Source: Thermasporomyces sp036564245 (GTDB lineage Bacteria > Actinomycetota > Actinomycetes > Propionibacteriales > Actinopolymorphaceae). From it: DNA of 64,000 nucleotides. The notes below the pieces were generated by a model. The model had not been told where the DNA came from. It ran no database searches and saw only the letters and a program-made list of their open reading frames with translations. A program made the position numbers and the translations under genes. Shown piece by piece: positions 27,386 through 37,261 of this stretch. The stretch lies in contig DATCKU010000092.1 of NCBI GenBank assembly GCA_036564245.1, positions 34,812-98,811 on the forward strand, given 5' to 3'. Each line of letters opens with the position of its first letter. Position 1 is the first letter of the stretch.

Positions 27386-30364
27386 GTGACAACCGGCAAG
27401 GTGCGGGCGGACGGACAGAAGGGTCAGCCAGCTCAGGGTTTCCACGACTCGGGATCGAGGCTGCGCGTCGTCGGACACTGGCGTCGCGTTCGCACGACGA
27501 TCCTGGTTTTGCTTGTCTTGCTGCTGGTCCAGTGGCCGATGCGGCACGCGGTGTCGACCGGTGACGTGGGCTGGCTGACCCGCGAAGGCGCTGGGCTCGC
27601 GAGCGGCATTCCGCGGTGTCTCGTGCCGGGCCGGCTGGCTCTGCTGGTGGGTACGGTCGCCATCTACGTGTACGTCCTCGCGGCGTGGCGGGCGCGGAAC
27701 TTCGTCACGGTACGAGCGCCGGAGTCGCGCACCGTGGCGCGGTGGAGCCTCCTCGGTGCGGTCCTGGTCACCATGGCTGGGGTCGCGGATCTGGTCGAGA
27801 ACGTCGTGGCTTGGCCGCGGTTCGGTGAGCTCTCGGCCAGAGACAGCCTCGTGCTGCAACGCGCTGCGGCGACCGAGGCAGTCTGTCCGAGCCTCGACGT
27901 CGTGCCGTTCAGTTACGTGCTGAGCGGACTCGGGCTCGCCGGGTCCCTGGTGTTGGTCGGCACCGTGGTCGGTGCGATGCGGGTCGCCCGGCGCTCGGCG
28001 AACGTCGCCGCCACCAAGCCGCCACTCGACGTGCAACGGCACGATGCGAATGGCCAGATCATCTGCTGTTCCGGGGGTGGGATCCGGTCGGCGGCGTTCT
28101 CGCTGGGCGCTCTGCAGGCGCTGATGGAACGCGGCGAGTACCAGAAGTCGTCGTCGGTGATCGGAGTCAGCGGTGGCGGATACATCGCGGCCGCGTTCCA
28201 CATGCTCCGGCGGTCCCTGCTCAGCCTCCCGTCGGCCGGCGGGAAGGAAGCCGACGCCAAGGCGGCCCTTCCGTACTCGTTGGGCTCGCCCGAGCTCGCC
28301 CGGCTGCGTCGGCACACCGACTACCTGCTGCCGTCGGTGGCGGTCGGTGCCCGTGGCGTCATGTCGTTGTTCTACGGCGCCATCGTCAACCTCGTGCTGA
28401 TCGGTGTCGCGTTACGCGTCACGGCGTGGATCCTCGGCTGGCTGATCGCGGAGGTCGACATGGTGCGGGGTCTCGGCACCCGGAACGCCGTGGTCGCCGT
28501 CGGCGAGCTCCCCGTGTGGTATTGGGTTGCGGCGCTCGGACCGCTCGGGTTGATGGTGCTTCTCTTCCTGGCCGAGGTGGTCGTCGACCGGTTCCGTGTG
28601 CCGCCGAAGTGGTTGCGGACGGAAGGGCGCGCGCTCGCCCAGTCGCTGTTCTTCGGTGGGCTCGCCACCGCTGGGCTGCTGCTCGGCGTTCCGTACGTCC
28701 TCGTGGCCGCCAACAACTTCGGACAGAGCCGACTCGACATGGCGGCCACGTCGGATACCGGTCCAGGGGACATGCTGACCAGCGGTGCCGCGACCGCGGT
28801 GGCGAACATGGTCGGAACCGGCGCGTCCGGTGCGGACGTGGCGCTGGACTCGCAGTTCGGTCTCGGAACGTTGGCCACCCTCGGTGTGGCGTTCCTCGCC
28901 CTTGCCCGGTCAGCGTGGAAGGGCCTCGAGGCACTGGGCGGAGTAGGGGCCCGATCGAAGAAGCGCCAGACGACCGATTGGCGTGCGCGGCTCTTGCGGT
29001 GGGTTCGTACGAAGCTCGTCCCCTGGTTGGGATCGGCTCTCCTCGTACTCGCCGGCCTCATCGTGCTGCTGCGGTGGACGGCAGGGTATGTCGCGAGCGA
29101 GGAGTGGCGTGCCCGCTGGTGGGTGGCGGCAGTCTGCGCCGGCCTGGTGCTGCTGATCACCGTCTGCACAGACGCCACGCGTACGTCGTTGCACCCGTAC
29201 TACCGCGAACGCCTCTCGCGGGCCTATCTGGTGCGCAGGACCGGGCCGGATGCGGCGGAGGAGTACGACTACGCGTTGCCGTTGCCCGTGTCGACCTGGG
29301 CGACCGCGACGGACGGCGGACCGCAACTTGTGATCGTGGCGTCGGCCAACGCGTTCGACCCGGAGTTCATCCCGTCCGATCGTGGGTGCGCTCCGTTCGT
29401 CTTCGATCCCCAGCTGACCGGAGTCGCGGGCGATGTGACGCTTCCGGACGGTGGGTTGGTGCCGACTGCAGCGTACGAAGTTCGCGCCGACTATCACCAA
29501 CGCGACGTCACGGTCGCCGGGGCGGTGGCGATCAGCGGCGCGGCGTTCGCACCTCTCACCGGTCGGGAGAACGCCAGGACCCGTCCACTGCGGTTGCTCT
29601 TCGCGGTCGTGAACGCCCGACTCGGAGTGTGGCTTCCCAATCCCTATTGGGGAACGGCCGCCAAGGCCGCCGAGCTCGCCGACACGTGGGCAGAGCGGGC
29701 CGCGCGGGGCCACGCTGGCCTCGGCGTCCGAGTGGTGGCCCGGCTGGCCGAGATCTGGGCGCATCTTGTGAGCACTGTCGACAAGCCGGGTCCGTACCGG
29801 CTCGTCAAGGAAGCATTCGGCCGGACGTCCCTTTACGATCGGCGGCTCTACGTCACCGACGGTGGCCATTACGACAACCTCGGGTTGCTCGAAGCGCTGC
29901 GTCGCAGGCCACGACGGATCATCGTGATCGACGCATCTGCTGATGCGGTCGGCAGTTTCTCCACGTTGGGTTCGGCGATCGCCACCGCGCGAATGGACCT
30001 CGGAGTCGAGGTCGAGCTCGATCCGCGGCCCCTGAGACCGTCGCGTGAGGCGGCTTCGGGTGATGGGGGCGACCGGGTGCAGCGAGCGTGGGCCCGCGGT
30101 GTCGCGCGTCATCCCGACGGTGGCGAGACGGAGATCCTCTACGTCAAGGCGATGCTCGCGGGAAAGCTCTCGTGGGACATCGAGGCCTACGCGTTGGCGC
30201 ACCGCGAGTTCCCGCTGCGCACCACGGGTGACCAGATCTACGGCGAGTTCGACTTCGAGGCATATCGCGCCCTCGGTCACGCGCTCACGAGCGACATGTT
30301 GGACTCGCTCCGGCAGGAGTCTCCGGCAGTCGAGACAGTTCAGGCGAGCTCGCCGAACAGGTAG
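27386..30364 (+). CDS. Multi-pass membrane patatin-like phospholipase
   Basis: 992 residues from GTG 27386 (GAGGGGG upstream; an earlier GTG at 27371 is in frame). The patatin domain is split: the oxyanion-hole motif SGGGIRSAAFSLGALQAL begins near residue 232 and the nucleophile motif GVSGGGYIAAAF near 260, while the catalytic Asp sits far on in YVTDGGHYDNLGLLEAL near 825. Between them are several strongly hydrophobic helices (for example around residues 335-355, 375-400, 420-440, 490-510, 550-570 and 578-600), and three or four more precede the domain. The whole is therefore a membrane-embedded Ser-Asp lipase. Related large patatins are found in actinomycetes and proteobacteria but are poorly studied. 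Its 3' end overlaps the convergent TetR gene by 25 bp. Confidence 0.88.
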   Translation: MTTGKVRADGQKGQPAQGFHDSGSRLRVVGHWRRVRTTILVLLVLLLVQWPMRHAVSTGDVGWLTREGAGLASGIPRCLVPGRLALLVGTVAIYVYVLAAWRARNFVTVRAPESRTVARWSLLGAVLVTMAGVADLVENVVAWPRFGELSARDSLVLQRAAATEAVCPSLDVVPFSYVLSGLGLAGSLVLVGTVVGAMRVARRSANVAATKPPLDVQRHDANGQIICCSGGGIRSAAFSLGALQALMERGEYQKSSSVIGVSGGGYIAAAFHMLRRSLLSLPSAGGKEADAKAALPYSLGSPELARLRRHTDYLLPSVAVGARGVMSLFYGAIVNLVLIGVALRVTAWILGWLIAEVDMVRGLGTRNAVVAVGELPVWYWVAALGPLGLMVLLFLAEVVVDRFRVPPKWLRTEGRALAQSLFFGGLATAGLLLGVPYVLVAANNFGQSRLDMAATSDTGPGDMLTSGAATAVANMVGTGASGADVALDSQFGLGTLATLGVAFLALARSAWKGLEALGGVGARSKKRQTTDWRARLLRWVRTKLVPWLGSALLVLAGLIVLLRWTAGYVASEEWRARWWVAAVCAGLVLLITVCTDATRTSLHPYYRERLSRAYLVRRTGPDAAEEYDYALPLPVSTWATATDGGPQLVIVASANAFDPEFIPSDRGCAPFVFDPQLTGVAGDVTLPDGGLVPTAAYEVRADYHQRDVTVAGAVAISGAAFAPLTGRENARTRPLRLLFAVVNARLGVWLPNPYWGTAAKAAELADTWAERAARGHAGLGVRVVARLAEIWAHLVSTVDKPGPYRLVKEAFGRTSLYDRRLYVTDGGHYDNLGLLEALRRRPRRIIVIDASADAVGSFSTLGSAIATARMDLGVEVELDPRPLRPSREAASGDGGDRVQRAWARGVARHPDGGETEILYVKAMLAGKLSWDIEAYALAHREFPLRTTGDQIYGEFDFEAYRALGHALTSDMLDSLRQESPAVETVQASSPNR

Positions 30365-30954
30365 CGCTCGATCGTCGGCGCGACCAGCGCCACGACCTCG
30401 TCGCGCGGCAGCGACGCGAGCGGTTGCAGTTCGGCGATGTAGCGGGCGAAGGCGAGCCCGAGCATCTGGCTTGCCACGAGTGTCGAGCGCAAGCCGATCT
30501 CCGACTCCGCCACGCCGTGGTCGGCCGCGAGCGTGCGCAGCCGACGCTGGATCTGCCGGCTGAAGAACTCGCGGACGAGTCGGGCGGAGACCTTGTTGGT
30601 CGCCGCGCTGGCGACGAGCGCACGGAACGCCTGACCACTGACCGGGTTCTCCCAGGTGTCCATGAACGTTCGCAGGATCCGCTGAGGCAGGGTCTCGCGG
30701 TCGCCGGCGAAGACGGTCGGAAGCACAGCGCCCGGGTCGAGCGGCACCTGGATTACCGCTTGGAACAGTTGCTCCTTCGTACCGAAGTAGTGGTGGACGA
30801 GGGCCGGGTCTACTCCCGCGTCCGCTGCGATTCGGCGGATCGACGCCTTGTCGTACCCCTCCTCGGCGAAGACTTCCCTGGCGGCGTTGAGAATGGTCTC
30901 GCGGGTGTCCTGCTTTCCGGGGCGCCGGCCCTTCTTGCGCACCACTCGACCCAT
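30340..30954 (-). CDS. TetR family regulator
   Basis: 204 residues from ATG 30954 (MGRVVRKKGRRPGKQDTRET); the open frame extends upstream into the permease gene. The helix-turn-helix is clear: AREVFAEEGYDKASIRRIAA then DAGVDPALVHHYFGTKEQLF (about residues 25-64). The C-terminal ligand domain is of the TetR_C_17-like type with RALVASAATN. It lies 23 bp after the permease of an ABC-2 exporter, last in a three-gene operon, so it likely controls that exporter in response to its substrate. Confidence 0.92.
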   Translation of the reverse strand: MGRVVRKKGRRPGKQDTRETILNAAREVFAEEGYDKASIRRIAADAGVDPALVHHYFGTKEQLFQAVIQVPLDPGAVLPTVFAGDRETLPQRILRTFMDTWENPVSGQAFRALVASAATNKVSARLVREFFSRQIQRRLRTLAADHGVAESEIGLRSTLVASQMLGLAFARYIAELQPLASLPRDEVVALVAPTIERYLFGELA

Positions 30955-30977
30955 CTTGTCATGAGACGCAGGCCGGG

Positions 30978-31724
30978 TCACGGCGTTCGTCGGCGCAGTG
31001 TCGCTGCTCCGAGGATGAGGGCGAGCACCGCTGCGCCACCGATGATGGCGAGGTCGCGCCACATCGTGGTGGTCGGGTCCGCGTGGCCACCGATCTCCAG
31101 CAACGCGTCGACGGCGTACGACATCGGAAGGACGTCGCTGATCGCCTGCAGCCACCCGGCCATGTCGTCGCGTGGGACGAACAGCCCGCACAGCAACGCC
31201 TGGGGCAGCACGACGACCGGCATGAACTGCACGGCCTGGAACTCCGTGCGCGCGAAGGCACTACACAGCAGGCCCAAGGCGACCCCGAGCACCGCGTTGG
31301 CGACCGCGACGACGATGACGAGCCCGAGATGTCCCGCGGGGTCGAGATCGAGCAGATAGTGGGCGACCAGCGCGGTGATGGTGCCTTGCAGTGCAGCGAC
31401 GATGCTGAACGCGACACCGTAGCCGAAGAGCAAGTCGAGTTTGCCGAGTGGGGTTGTGAAAAGGCGTTCCAGCGTGCCGGATTGACGTTCCCGCAGCATG
31501 ACGATGCTCGTGATCAGGAACATCATGACGTGCGGAAAGAGTCCGAGCATCACAAGGCCGACGCGTTGGAACACCATGCCGTTGGCGTCGAACATGTAGT
31601 ACAGCAACGTGAGAAAGAGCGACGGCACGACGAGCAGCAACCCGACGGTACGCCGGTCGTGACGTAGCTGCAGCATGATGCGATGTGTCGTACCGGCAAG
31701 GATCCGGCCGGACATGACGGCCAT
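30978..31724 (-). CDS. ABC-2 type exporter permease
   Basis: 248 residues with six predicted membrane helices in the DrrB/NodJ pattern: a first helix around LLLVVPSLFLTLLYYMF, the conserved MLRERQSGTLERLFTTPLGK loop (about 78-97), then helices through LLGVAL- and LPQALLCGLFVPRDDM-like segments. Its start ATG overlaps the ATPase stop (ATGA), so the two are translated together. It exports small hydrophobic compounds or drugs, judging by family and by the TetR partner. Confidence 0.92.
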   Translation of the reverse strand: MAVMSGRILAGTTHRIMLQLRHDRRTVGLLLVVPSLFLTLLYYMFDANGMVFQRVGLVMLGLFPHVMMFLITSIVMLRERQSGTLERLFTTPLGKLDLLFGYGVAFSIVAALQGTITALVAHYLLDLDPAGHLGLVIVVAVANAVLGVALGLLCSAFARTEFQAVQFMPVVVLPQALLCGLFVPRDDMAGWLQAISDVLPMSYAVDALLEIGGHADPTTTMWRDLAIIGGAAVLALILGAATLRRRTP

Positions 31725-32461
31725 CAGCCCACCTCCAGGGATGCCTCTGCCTGCCGTGCGCGAATCATGGAAAGGAACGCGGTGTCGAGGTTGTCGGCCC
31801 CGGTCGCGGACTTGATTGCTGCCGGGCTGTCGTCCGCGATGAGGTAGCCGTCGCGGATCAGCAGCAGTCGGTCGCAGTGCTCGGCTTCGTCCATCACGTG
31901 ACTGGAGATGACGAGCGTCGTGCCGGCACGGGCGAGCTCGCGGAACTTCGTCCAGAGCTCGTCGCGAAGCACCGGGTCCTGGCCGACTGTCGGCTCGTCG
32001 AGGATCAGCACGTCCGGCTGGCCGACCAGCGCGCAGGCAAGTGAGGCGCGGCTGCGCTGCCCACCGGAGAGGGTGCTCACGAGTTGTCGCTCGGCGTCGG
32101 CGAGACCGACGGTCTTAAGGGCCTCGGTGACCGCATCGTCGCCGCGACCATAGAGCGTGGCGAAGTAGCGGACGTTCTCGCGGACCGTGAGATCCGGATA
32201 GATGCTGGGCGACTGGGTGAGGTAGCCGACTCGCCTGCGCAGCTTGGGAGAACCAGCCGGATGCCCCAACACGGTGACGCTGCCGGAGTGCACGACCTGT
32301 ACGCCGACGATGGCACGGAGCAGGGTGGTCTTCCCGCTGCCGCTCGAGCCCAGCAGTCCGGTGACGCTCCCGCGTGCGACCTGTGCGGTGAGTCCGTGGA
32401 GCACCTCACGCCGGCCACGATGCACGACCAACTGATCGACTGTGATCGCGGACTTGCCCAT
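31724..32461 (-). CDS. ABC exporter ATP-binding protein
   Basis: 245 residues from ATG 32461; a TTG at 32470 with a distant AGGAA is an alternative. Walker A GSSGSGKTTLLRA (about residue 38), Q-loop YLTQSP, signature LSGGQRSRASLACALVG, Walker B VLILDEPTVGQDP and H-loop ISSHVMDEAE are all intact. This is the DrrA/CcmA-like class that energises ABC-2 exporters. First gene of the ATPase-permease-TetR operon. It diverges from the tartrate/malate dehydrogenase gene over an 89-bp gap. Confidence 0.93.
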   Translation of the reverse strand: MGKSAITVDQLVVHRGRREVLHGLTAQVARGSVTGLLGSSGSGKTTLLRAIVGVQVVHSGSVTVLGHPAGSPKLRRRVGYLTQSPSIYPDLTVRENVRYFATLYGRGDDAVTEALKTVGLADAERQLVSTLSGGQRSRASLACALVGQPDVLILDEPTVGQDPVLRDELWTKFRELARAGTTLVISSHVMDEAEHCDRLLLIRDGYLIADDSPAAIKSATGADNLDTAFLSMIRARQAEASLEVG

Positions 32462-32550
32462 GGAATTCAACGCTAGATGAATTCCTCAGTCGCAGCAAGC
32501 CTCCGGCTGGCTTCATTCAGCGAACGAAAGAAGGGTGTTGAATCGCTGGC

Positions 32551-33642
32551 ATGAACGAGGACCAGGCAGGAGACGGCTCGAGCCGGCGTACCCATCGCGT
32601 GGCGGTCATCCCGGGCGACGGGATCGGCGTCGAGGTGACCCACGAGGCGTGCCGGGTGGTGGACGCGGTCGCGCGACGGCACGACTTCGAGGTCGAGTGG
32701 ACCGCGTACGACTGGAGCTGCGAACGCTACCTCTCGACCGGCCAGATGATGCCCGAGGACGGGCTCGACCAGCTGCGTCCGTACGACGCGATCCTGCTCG
32801 GGGCGGTGGGCTATCCCGGCGTACCCGACCACGTGTCGCTGTGGGGACTGCTGATTCCGATCCGGCGGGCGTTCGAGCAGTACGTCAACCTGCGGCCGGT
32901 GCGGTTGCTGCCCGGCGTCACCTCGCCGTTGGCCGGTCGAGGGGCCCGCGACGTCGCCATGACCGTCGTACGGGAGAACTCCGAAGGGGAGTACTCCCAG
33001 ATCGGCGGGCGGCAGGGGATCGGGGAGCACGAGATGGCGATCCAGACCGCGGTGTTCACCCGACGTGGAGTCGAGCGCGTGATGCGGTACGCGTTCGAGC
33101 TGGCCCGGCAGCAAGGCCAGCCGCTCTGCTCGGCGACCAAGTCGAACGGCATCATCCACTCGATGCCCTTCTGGGACGAGGTTTTCGCCGACGTGGCGAG
33201 GGACTACCCGGACGTCGCCGCCGAGCAGTGTCACGCCGATGCGCTCGCCGCCCGTATGGTGCTGCAGCCGGATCGGGTCGGGATCATCGTCGCGTCGAAC
33301 CTCTTCGGCGACCTGCTGAGCGATCTCTCCGCCGCGATCGCCGGCGGCCTCGGCGTCGCACCCGCGGCAAACCTCAACCCGGAACGCCGCTACCCCTCGA
33401 TGTTCGAGGCGGTGCACGGATCGGCGCCTGACATCGCCGGTCGCGGCATCGCCAACCCGGTGGCCCAGATCCTCACCGCGGCCATGATGCTCGAGCACCT
33501 CGGTGAGGTCGATGCGGCAGCCGGAGTGCAGCGTGCTGTCGACACGGCCCTGTCCGACCCGGAGAGCCGGACACCCGACCTCGGGGGACCTGCGACCACC
33601 ACCCAGTGCGCGGACGCGATCATCGCGGCGCTCGACGTATGA
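32551..33642 (+). CDS. Tartrate/D-malate dehydrogenase (isopropylmalate dehydrogenase family)
   Basis: 363 residues. The beta-decarboxylating dehydrogenase fold is evident: VAVIPGDGIGVEVTHEACRV at the start, FEQYVNLRPVRLLPG (about 110), VRENSEGEYSQIGGR (about 147), ATKSNGI with catalytic Lys (about 196), LFGDLLSDLSAAIAGGLG with metal Asp residues (about 252), and EAVHGSAPDIAGRG (about 290). The HVSLWGLLIPIRRAFEQYVN block is typical of tartrate dehydrogenase/decarboxylase and D-malate dehydrogenase, not of LeuB. It would oxidise and decarboxylate a hydroxy-diacid with NAD. The ATG has only a weak ribosome site. Confidence 0.88.
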   Translation: MNEDQAGDGSSRRTHRVAVIPGDGIGVEVTHEACRVVDAVARRHDFEVEWTAYDWSCERYLSTGQMMPEDGLDQLRPYDAILLGAVGYPGVPDHVSLWGLLIPIRRAFEQYVNLRPVRLLPGVTSPLAGRGARDVAMTVVRENSEGEYSQIGGRQGIGEHEMAIQTAVFTRRGVERVMRYAFELARQQGQPLCSATKSNGIIHSMPFWDEVFADVARDYPDVAAEQCHADALAARMVLQPDRVGIIVASNLFGDLLSDLSAAIAGGLGVAPAANLNPERRYPSMFEAVHGSAPDIAGRGIANPVAQILTAAMMLEHLGEVDAAAGVQRAVDTALSDPESRTPDLGGPATTTQCADAIIAALDV

Positions 33643-33837
33643 TCCGACCCGGGTGCCAGTCGAGGACAACGGCGTCCGTGATGAGAGACAGTCGTCCGTT
33701 TCCTGGACGAGCCCACCTAGGGTCGACCGTGGACGGTGGTGTCTTCTGTCGGCCGGGCACCTCGACAAGGGCGGTGCCAAGTGGGCCGGTGCCGGCGGCA
33801 TCGTCCATAGGCCGGTACGAACCAAAGGAAGGTGCAG

Positions 33838-35187
33838 GTGTCACAACGCGCCGAGCAGGGCGAGCACGACACCCGTACCCGCGACGGTGAGGCGGCCGAT
33901 CCCTCCAGCGACCGGCAGAGTGGCACACCAGGCTCGAGGCGACGGCTCGGCCTGCGCCGGCTGATGATGGACACCCGGCCGCTCGCGATCCTTCCGTACC
34001 GGCGGCTCTGGGCCTCGACCATCGTCACCTCGGTCGGCAGCCAGCTGACGGCTGTGGCCGTGCCGCTGCAGATCTACGACATCACGGGCTCGTCCGCCTA
34101 CGTGGGACTGTCGGGCCTCGTCGCCCTGGTCCCGCTGGTCATCTTCGCGCTCTGGGGCGGGGCGATCGCGGACGCGGTGGACCGGCGACGGTTGATGCTG
34201 GTCACGAACAGTGGCATCGCCGTCACGTCGGTCCTGCTGTGGGCGCAGGCATCCGCCCGTGTCGACTCGGTGTGGGTGCTCTTCGCCCTGCTCGCCGTGC
34301 AGCAGGGCCTCTTCGGCGCCAACCAGCCGGCTCGCAGCGCCTCGATCCCGCGGCTCGTCCCGTTGCACCTGCTGCCCGCGGCCAACGCGCTCAACTCCAC
34401 GGTCTTCATGACCGGCGCGATCGTCGGGCCGATGCTCGCCGGCGCGTTGATCCCGGTCACCGGGCTGCCACTGCTCTACCTGATCGACGCCTGCGCGCTC
34501 TCGGTCACGCTATGGGCGGTCTGGCGACTTCCGCCGCTACCCCCGCTGGACGGTGCGCCGAGACGGGCCGGCATCCGACACGTGCTGGAGGGATTCGGCT
34601 ACCTCGCCTCCCGCCGCGTGCTCCTCATGTCGTTCCTGGCCGACATCATCGCGATGGTGCTGGGCATGCCGCGCGCGCTGTTCCCCCAGATGGCGCACGA
34701 GACGTTCGGTGACCCACCGGGCGGGGGGTTCGCGTTGGGCGTGCTGTACGCGGCGATCCCGACCGGTGCCGTGCTCGGCGGGCTCTTCTCGGGCACCTTC
34801 TCCCGGATCCGCCGCCACGGTGTCGCCGTCGTCGGTGCGGTGTGCGCGTGGGGGATCGCCATCATCGGCTTCGGGCTCTCGCCCTGGCTCTGGGTCGCGG
34901 CGGCCTTCCTCGTGATGGCGGGGATCGCCGACCTCGTGAGCATGGTGTTCCGCGGCACGATCCTGCAGAGTGCGGCCACCGACGAGATGCGCGGTCGGAT
35001 GCAGGGTGCGTTCACCGTGGTCGTGGCCGGCGGGCCGCGGATCGCCGACCTGCTGCACGGCGTCGCCGGTGCCGCGGTCGGCACGTCCCTTGCAGTCGCT
35101 GGCGGTGGCGTCCTGGTCGTGGTCGTGATGCTCGCCGCAGTGGTGGCCTTCCCGGTGTTCTGGCGCTACCGGGCGCCGGACGAGTAG
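33838..35187 (+). CDS. MFS transporter (EntS-like exporter group)
   Basis: 449 residues. GTG 33832 is in frame, but AAGGA sits 8 bases before GTG 33838, which is preferred. A charged 45-residue N-tail is followed by about 12 membrane helices. Motifs include VGSQLTAVAVPLQIYDITGS in helix 1-2, GAIADAVDRRRLML (motif A) and GANQPARSASIPRLVP. This pattern is that of the enterobactin-exporter-like MFS subfamily, used for siderophores and drugs. No siderophore genes are near. It follows the dehydrogenase after 195 bp. Confidence 0.88.
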   Translation: MSQRAEQGEHDTRTRDGEAADPSSDRQSGTPGSRRRLGLRRLMMDTRPLAILPYRRLWASTIVTSVGSQLTAVAVPLQIYDITGSSAYVGLSGLVALVPLVIFALWGGAIADAVDRRRLMLVTNSGIAVTSVLLWAQASARVDSVWVLFALLAVQQGLFGANQPARSASIPRLVPLHLLPAANALNSTVFMTGAIVGPMLAGALIPVTGLPLLYLIDACALSVTLWAVWRLPPLPPLDGAPRRAGIRHVLEGFGYLASRRVLLMSFLADIIAMVLGMPRALFPQMAHETFGDPPGGGFALGVLYAAIPTGAVLGGLFSGTFSRIRRHGVAVVGAVCAWGIAIIGFGLSPWLWVAAAFLVMAGIADLVSMVFRGTILQSAATDEMRGRMQGAFTVVVAGGPRIADLLHGVAGAAVGTSLAVAGGGVLVVVVMLAAVVAFPVFWRYRAPDE

Positions 35188-35305
35188 GTCACTCGGGCGA
35201 CGCCGTCCGAACTGGCCACCTCGATCGGCTGATTTCGGCGCATTTGCGGGTCTACGCTGCGTTTCGCCGCATTTCCGCAGGGTTGACCCACCCGTGGAGG
35301 CCAGC

Positions 35306-37207
35306 ATGCGCCGATCCCGTGCCCTGTTGCGTCGGGACCACACGTCTTCGGCATGTGGCGGGCGGACACCTGCCCGCAGGATCAAACGGTCGCCTCGCTC
35401 ACCTGCCCGATCGGTCACCTGGCCGGTCGTTCTGGCGCTCACCGCGGCGACTGCCCTGGTCGCCGCCGGGCCGGGTCAGCAAGCGGCTTCGGCCGCCACG
35501 CCGTACACGGTCCGCCCGGTCGAGGTCGACGTCACCGTCGGACCCGCCGACGACACGCGGTGCCGGATCGTCGCCGACCTGTACCTCCCGGAGAGTGCGA
35601 CACAGCAGACCCGGCAGCCGACGATCCTCACCACGCACGGGTTCGGTGGCAGCAAGGACGACCAGGCCGGTCTCGCTCGCCGTCTGGCCGAGCGCGACTA
35701 CGTGGTGCTGGCGTACTCCGGTCTCGGGTTCGGTGGCAGCACGTGCAAGATCCACCTCGACGATCCGGACTGGGATGGTAAGGCGGCGAGCCAGCTCGTC
35801 GACTACCTCGCGGGGACACGGAAAGCGGTCGACGGCTCGACTCTCGACGTCGTACGACTGGACGGGCCTGGCGATCCGCGGGTGGGAATGTTCGGCGGCT
35901 CGTACGGCGGAGGGGTGCAGTTTGCGGCCGCGTCTCTCGACCAGCGGATCGACGCCCTCGTCCCGGCGGTCACGTGGAACGACCTGGTGTACGCCCTCGC
36001 GCCGACGAACGCAGGCCTCGAGCCCGGCAGCGTCACCACCGACGAGCCGGGCGTGTTCAAGCGGGTGTGGGCGGACCTCTTCGCGGTGACGGGCATCGTA
36101 CGCGGCGTGGAGTACGCCCTCGGTGACCCGCGCCGGCTCGTCGGCTGCCCGAACTTCGCCGAGGAGATCTGTCCCGGACTGATCGAGGCCAACGTGGCGG
36201 GCTATCCGTCCAAGCGCATCCGCCAGATGCTGCGGCACGCGTCGGTGGCGTCGTACGTCTCCCGCGTCAAGGCGCCGACCCTGCTCATCCAGGGCCAGGA
36301 CGACACGCTCTTCAACCTCCAGGAAGCGATCGCGACCTACGAGGCGCTACGTGCCCAGGGCACGCCGGTGCGGATGATCTGGCCCTCGTGGGGGCACTCG
36401 GGCATGAGCCCGGCGCCAGGAGAGATCGACTTGTCAGGTGAGCGGGACCCGGAGACGACGTACGAAGGCCGCCGGGTGCTCGACTGGTTCGCCTACTGGC
36501 TGCGCGACGACCACAGCGCCTCGCTTGGACCGAACATCGCGTACTTCCGGGACTGGATCGACTACGACGGCGACGCACCCGCCGGTGCGGAGCCCGCGTA
36601 CGCGACGGCTGACAGCCTGCCGATCGGCGCGACCCAGGAGCTGTACCTGTCGGGCGATCGCGTGCTCACACCGGAGCGGTCGAAGGTCGTCCGGGGATCG
36701 CAGACCTGGGCCAACCTCCCCGGCGGGGTCGCGTCGTCGTACTCGGAGCTGCCTCCCGAGATGGAGCTGATCCCGCCGTACGACACGGCCGGAACCTTCG
36801 CGGCATGGACGACCGCGCCCTTGACCGAGGACGTCGTCACCGTCGGCGTGCCCACGCTGGACGTCCGGCTGACCTCGGCTGCGGCGGCCCTCGGCCAGGT
36901 CGCGGGGCCGGTTGGTCGACTGATCGTCTTCGCCAAGCTGTACGACGTCGCACCCGACGGCTCGCTCACCTTGGTGCACCGGCTGGTCTCGCCGGTGCGT
37001 GTGGCCGACGTGAGAGAGCCCTTGCGCATCGAGCTGCCGGGGATCGTGCACCGCTGGGAGTCCGGCCACCGGCTCCGCCTGGTGCTCGCGGCGTCCGACG
37101 CCGTGTACGCCAACAACCTGGCGGTGTATCCGGTGACGGTGCGCACGGATCCGGCGGCACCGCCCGTGCTGACCCTGCCGGTCCACGGCGAGGGCCGGGT
37201 CCGGTGA
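35306..37207 (+). CDS. Secreted CocE/NonD-type (X-Pro dipeptidyl-peptidase-like) hydrolase
   Basis: 633 residues from ATG 35306, with GGAGG 5 bases upstream. A long basic N-tail and a hydrophobic core (VTWPVVLALTAATALVAAG) ending in ASAATP give a Sec signal. The alpha/beta-hydrolase domain shows THGFGGSKDDQ (oxyanion region), FGGSYGGGVQFAAAS with the nucleophile Ser (about residue 199), LLIQGQDDTLFN with the Asp (about 332) and SWGHSGM with the His (about 358). The C-terminal 200 residues are the jelly-roll domain of the X-Pro peptidase/cocaine-esterase family. It should hydrolyse esters or peptide ends outside the cell. Confidence 0.9.
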   Translation: MRRSRALLRRDHTSSACGGRTPARRIKRSPRSPARSVTWPVVLALTAATALVAAGPGQQAASAATPYTVRPVEVDVTVGPADDTRCRIVADLYLPESATQQTRQPTILTTHGFGGSKDDQAGLARRLAERDYVVLAYSGLGFGGSTCKIHLDDPDWDGKAASQLVDYLAGTRKAVDGSTLDVVRLDGPGDPRVGMFGGSYGGGVQFAAASLDQRIDALVPAVTWNDLVYALAPTNAGLEPGSVTTDEPGVFKRVWADLFAVTGIVRGVEYALGDPRRLVGCPNFAEEICPGLIEANVAGYPSKRIRQMLRHASVASYVSRVKAPTLLIQGQDDTLFNLQEAIATYEALRAQGTPVRMIWPSWGHSGMSPAPGEIDLSGERDPETTYEGRRVLDWFAYWLRDDHSASLGPNIAYFRDWIDYDGDAPAGAEPAYATADSLPIGATQELYLSGDRVLTPERSKVVRGSQTWANLPGGVASSYSELPPEMELIPPYDTAGTFAAWTTAPLTEDVVTVGVPTLDVRLTSAAAALGQVAGPVGRLIVFAKLYDVAPDGSLTLVHRLVSPVRVADVREPLRIELPGIVHRWESGHRLRLVLAASDAVYANNLAVYPVTVRTDPAAPPVLTLPVHGEGRVR

Positions 37208-37261
37208 CCAGAGGCGCCGGCCGCCGTCCGCGTGCCCGGGAGCTCGGTGGATGATTAGCGC

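Noticed and set aside
28910..30280. Minus-strand ORF of 456 residues within the patatin gene
   Set aside because: No motif or ribosome site; shadow of the patatin frame.
33620..33928. Minus-strand ORF between the dehydrogenase and MFS genes
   Set aside because: Overlaps both flanking genes, has no ribosome site and a composition rich in Arg and Pro.
35215..35285. Imperfect repeats GGCGCATTTGCGG and GCCGCATTTCCGC before the CocE-like gene
   Set aside because: Similarity is partial and no promoter elements line up with them; I could not separate it from chance.
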